A program made the position numbers and the translations under genes. A stretch of DNA of 64,000 bases from UMGS1663 sp046964515 (GTDB taxonomy: Bacteria > Bacillota > Clostridia > TANB77 > CAG-508), in contig JBKUYM010000004.1 in assembly GCA_046964515.1 (NCBI GenBank), positions 1-64,000 on the forward strand. Reading direction: 5' to 3'. This document shows, piece by piece, positions 61,711 to 64,000 of this stretch. The notes beneath the pieces are model-generated. The model was not told where the DNA came from. It did no database searches and saw only the letters and a list, made by a program, of their open reading frames with translations. Every line of letters begins with the position of its first letter. The stretch's first letter is position 1.

Positions 61711-63351
61711 ATGAAAGTATATTATCAAAATAAAGAAAAACAAGTAGAAGAAGAAATGACAGTTATGCAATGTTTAAAAACGCAAATAGAAAAGGAACCA
61801 ATAGAAGTCATTGCTTGTAAAATCAATCATGAAGTAAAACCATTAGATTATATTTTACAAGAAAATGACGAGATAGAATTGTTAAATGTAGCAGATAGAG
61901 ATGGGGCTAGAATTTATACAAGAGGACTATTATTTATTATGGCAAAAGCCTTCCATGAAGTATATCCAGAAGCACTTTTAACCGTAAATTATCAATTAAA
62001 TAGCAGTATGCTATGTGAAATCTATAAAACCATACCAACCATAGAGATGATTGAAAATGTAAAAAAAAGAATGCAAGAAATTATACAAAGAAATTTACCA
62101 ATTAGAAAAGTGGAAATGTCTAAAGAAAAGGCTTTAGCTTTTATGGAAGCGGAAAACACCATTATTGGAAAAATGCAAATTGAGAATATGGAAAAAGAAG
62201 ATGTATCATTTTATTTTTGCGAAGAATACTTTAACTATTTTTATGGTGTGATGCCAGTCTCGACAGGTTATATAAAGATATTTGATATCATGAAATATCA
62301 TGATGGTTTTTTAATACGTTATCCAAGTAAAAAGCAACCCAACATTATGGAACAATATAAAGAAGGTAAAAAACTATTAGCAACATTAGACGAATATGAA
62401 GATATTTATAAGGTACTAGGCATGTGTACCTTAGATAAATTAAATAAACTAGTAAGAGAAGGAAAGGCGCAGGAATTAATTTTATTATCAGAAGCATTAC
62501 ATGAAAAGAAAATTTCACAAATTGCTGATAGAATAGCAGCAGATAGAAATAGAAAGGTAATATTAATTGCAGGACCATCTTCCTCTGGAAAAACAACTTT
62601 TGCTAAAAGATTAGGAATTCAGTTAAGGTTAAACGGATTAAAACCAAAGACGATTTCTGTAGATAATTATTTTGTAGAAAGAGAGCAAACACCTAGAGAT
62701 GAATTTGGAAATTATAATTTTGAAGCAATTGAAGCCGTGGATTTAGAACTATTAAATCATGATTTAACAGCATTATTAAATGGAGAAGAAATTGCAATGC
62801 CAACTTTTGATTTTAAAGATGGACGTAAAATTTATAAGGGCGAAAAAATGTCTTTGGAAGTAGATGAAGTTTTGGTGATGGAAGGTATCCATTGTTTAAA
62901 TGACAAATTAACAATAGCCATTCCAAAGGAACAAAAATTTAAGATTTATATTAGTGCTTTAACAGTTTTAAATATAGATTATTACAATCGAATTTCAACT
63001 ACCGATACTAGAATTATTAGAAGAACTGTACGAGATAGCCAGTTTAGAGGATATCCAGCAGAAAAAACATTGGCTACTTGGTATTCGGTTACAGAAGGGG
63101 AAGAAAAAAATATATTTCCCTATCAAGAAGAAGCAGATGTGATGTTTAACTCTTCATTAATTTATGAGTTTAATGCCTTAAAAGATTATGCGCTTCCATT
63201 ATTTCAGAAAATAGGTAGAGAAAATAAGGAATATGCAGAGGCTAAAAGATTAGCAGAGTTTTTAAAATATTTTGAACCAATTTCTATAGAAGATGTACCT
63301 AAAAACTCTTTGTTACAAGAATTCTTAGGAAATAGTATATTTGAATATTAA
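61711..63351 (+). CDS. Nucleoside (uridine) kinase with TGS/ThrRS-like N-terminus
   Basis: This 546-residue cytoplasmic protein has at residues ~1-65 a TGS-like ubiquitin fold (VEEEMTVMQCLK...ENDEIELLNVADRDG). Residues ~66-235 resemble the second domain of threonyl-tRNA synthetase (GLLFIMAKAFHEVYP, KYHDGFLIRYPS). The C-terminal half is a P-loop kinase of the uridine kinase/phosphoribulokinase family: Walker A GPSSSGKTTFAKRL (~residue 289), DNYFV, PTFDFKDGRKIY and RRTVRDSQFRG. This fusion is a known 'nucleoside kinase' of Clostridia. It probably phosphorylates uridine or cytidine in pyrimidine salvage. AAGGAGA precedes ATG. Confidence 0.88.
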   Translation: MKVYYQNKEKQVEEEMTVMQCLKTQIEKEPIEVIACKINHEVKPLDYILQENDEIELLNVADRDGARIYTRGLLFIMAKAFHEVYPEALLTVNYQLNSSMLCEIYKTIPTIEMIENVKKRMQEIIQRNLPIRKVEMSKEKALAFMEAENTIIGKMQIENMEKEDVSFYFCEEYFNYFYGVMPVSTGYIKIFDIMKYHDGFLIRYPSKKQPNIMEQYKEGKKLLATLDEYEDIYKVLGMCTLDKLNKLVREGKAQELILLSEALHEKKISQIADRIAADRNRKVILIAGPSSSGKTTFAKRLGIQLRLNGLKPKTISVDNYFVEREQTPRDEFGNYNFEAIEAVDLELLNHDLTALLNGEEIAMPTFDFKDGRKIYKGEKMSLEVDEVLVMEGIHCLNDKLTIAIPKEQKFKIYISALTVLNIDYYNRISTTDTRIIRRTVRDSQFRGYPAEKTLATWYSVTEGEEKNIFPYQEEADVMFNSSLIYEFNALKDYALPLFQKIGRENKEYAEAKRLAEFLKYFEPISIEDVPKNSLLQEFLGNSIFEY

Positions 63352-63355
63352 GTAG

Positions 63356-63409
63356 TAAAATGGGGACGGGGTATATTTGTTTAAACAAATATACCCCGTC
63401 CCCATTTTA
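63356..63409. terminator. 54-bp perfect palindrome with GTTTAAAC centre, two-way terminator
   Basis: Bases 63356-63382 are mirrored exactly by 63383-63409. Core GGGGACGGGGTATATTTG then GTTTAAAC; same family as 37412-37473. It lies exactly between two convergent genes and overlaps the stop codon of the minus-strand gene. Confidence 0.9.
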
Positions 63410-64000
63410 TTGTAATTTTACAATAGCATGCAATTGTTTCTCATCTTTACTTTTAATAGTAATATAATGTGTGTTTTCTATCTGTTCATATAGACAAATC
63501 AATTCATCACCCAGTTTAGCTTCTTTTTTATACATAATTTCTACATAGGAAAAATTAGTATGTAAATATACAGCTTCTGGTAAAGCTTCATAAGCAAGGT
63601 CTAAATAACAAAGATTATGCATATGATGATTTACATCAATATAACTACGTAAAACTGTGCAAGCATAACGATTAGAAAAAGTAGAAGGTTCTTTTATTTT
63701 TTCTACTTCTAAAGTATGAAATACAGATTTAGAATCAGGTTTATATTGGTTAATTAATTCCTCATCAATTTTGGTTAATCCTTTATCGATATGAATAAGG
63801 GCCCATTTGGAGGTAGCAATAACCACTAATTCTCCAGATTCATTATACATTTCGTAATCACGGTAAGAATAAAATTTTTGAGAATAACGAGACCAAGTTT
63901 TAATCATGATTTTTTCTCCATATTTTACTCTTTTTAATACCTGCATTTTCCAATGTAATAAAATCCAAGTTAAATGTGTTTGTTCTATATTTTTTAAACC
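63407..64000 (-). CDS. Acyl-ACP thioesterase (5' end beyond the window)
   Basis: The frame stays open to base 64000, so at least 197 residues are seen and the start lies outside. The first visible part (THLTWILLHWKMQVLKRVKYGEKIMIKTW) and YRDYEMY are typical of the bacterial FatA/FatB-like family. The second hot-dog domain has the catalytic region DVNHHMHNLCYLDLAYEALP (Asn/His). These enzymes release fatty acids from acyl carrier protein. The ATG at 63946 is internal: the residues upstream fit the family. The stop codon lies in the shared palindromic terminator. Confidence 0.85.
   Translation of the reverse strand, partial: GLKNIEQTHLTWILLHWKMQVLKRVKYGEKIMIKTWSRYSQKFYSYRDYEMYNESGELVVIATSKWALIHIDKGLTKIDEELINQYKPDSKSVFHTLEVEKIKEPSTFSNRYACTVLRSYIDVNHHMHNLCYLDLAYEALPEAVYLHTNFSYVEIMYKKEAKLGDELICLYEQIENTHYITIKSKDEKQLHAIVKLQ

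Overview
The window is AT-rich, uses the standard code apart from the point raised below, and carries Gram-positive genes such as lgt, ftsH, rny, spoIIM, xerD and a gerABC spore-germination operon, plus tmcAL and an endonuclease-Q-type protein. Together with A-rich codon use and strong AGGAGG ribosome sites, this suggests a spore-forming, probably gut-associated, member of the Clostridia. The exact lineage cannot be fixed from the sequence. No phage, CRISPR array, rRNA or transposase was seen.

Layout. 1-8.0 kb: the C-terminal part of a secreted FGE/C-lectin-like protein whose last ~30 codons look like a diversity-generating-retroelement variable region; a possible small RNA; one tRNA-Gly; a foreign-looking gene; an HD protein; a Mn-type (yybP-ykoY) riboswitch with its terminator ahead of a P-type cation ATPase; and a full-length paralogue of the first protein. 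8-23 kb: cell-wall hydrolase, ABC-2 transporter, DUF3006/ComEC-like pair, lgt, and two TetR-controlled ABC transporter operons with visible operators. 23-32.8 kb: thioredoxin reductase, PPC-domain protein, a frameshifted dps, a DUF2975/XRE pair, a PBP2-type transpeptidase and an epimerase. 32.8-39.2 kb: rnhA, tmcAL, coaE, endonuclease-Q-like, spoIIM, xerD. 39.2-43 kb: a 2H phosphoesterase and two tandem surface LRR proteins. 43-57 kb: rny, ponA, cysS, ftsH, rluA, secG, rnr. 57-61.5 kb (minus strand): gerA-gerB-gerC plus a 59-residue membrane protein. 61.7-64 kb: a nucleoside kinase and an acyl-ACP thioesterase.

Most striking signal. Four minus-strand genes (rnhA, gerA, gerB, gerC) are each interrupted by exactly one extra base. 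In every case the extra base is a C directly before a GGN codon for a conserved glycine, so the zero frame reads CGG. The in-frame quadruplets are CGGA, CGGA, CGGA and CGGU. The only tRNA in the window (1561-1634) is a glycine tRNA whose loop reads CU-UCCG-A, with an anticodon-stem mismatch that permits an 8-nt loop. Its four bases UCCG are the exact complement of CGGA. This is what a natural quadruplet-decoding tRNA-Gly with its own target sites would look like. Systematic sequence error or gene decay remain alternatives, and three intact genes use CGGA triplets in frame, which is a counter-indication.

Other themes: six secreted proteins share a pilin-like N-terminus (five seen whole, one by its C-terminus only) joined to different surface domains. 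Two families of short palindromic repeats lie between genes; one of them supplies the C-terminal codons of FtsH and of RluA.
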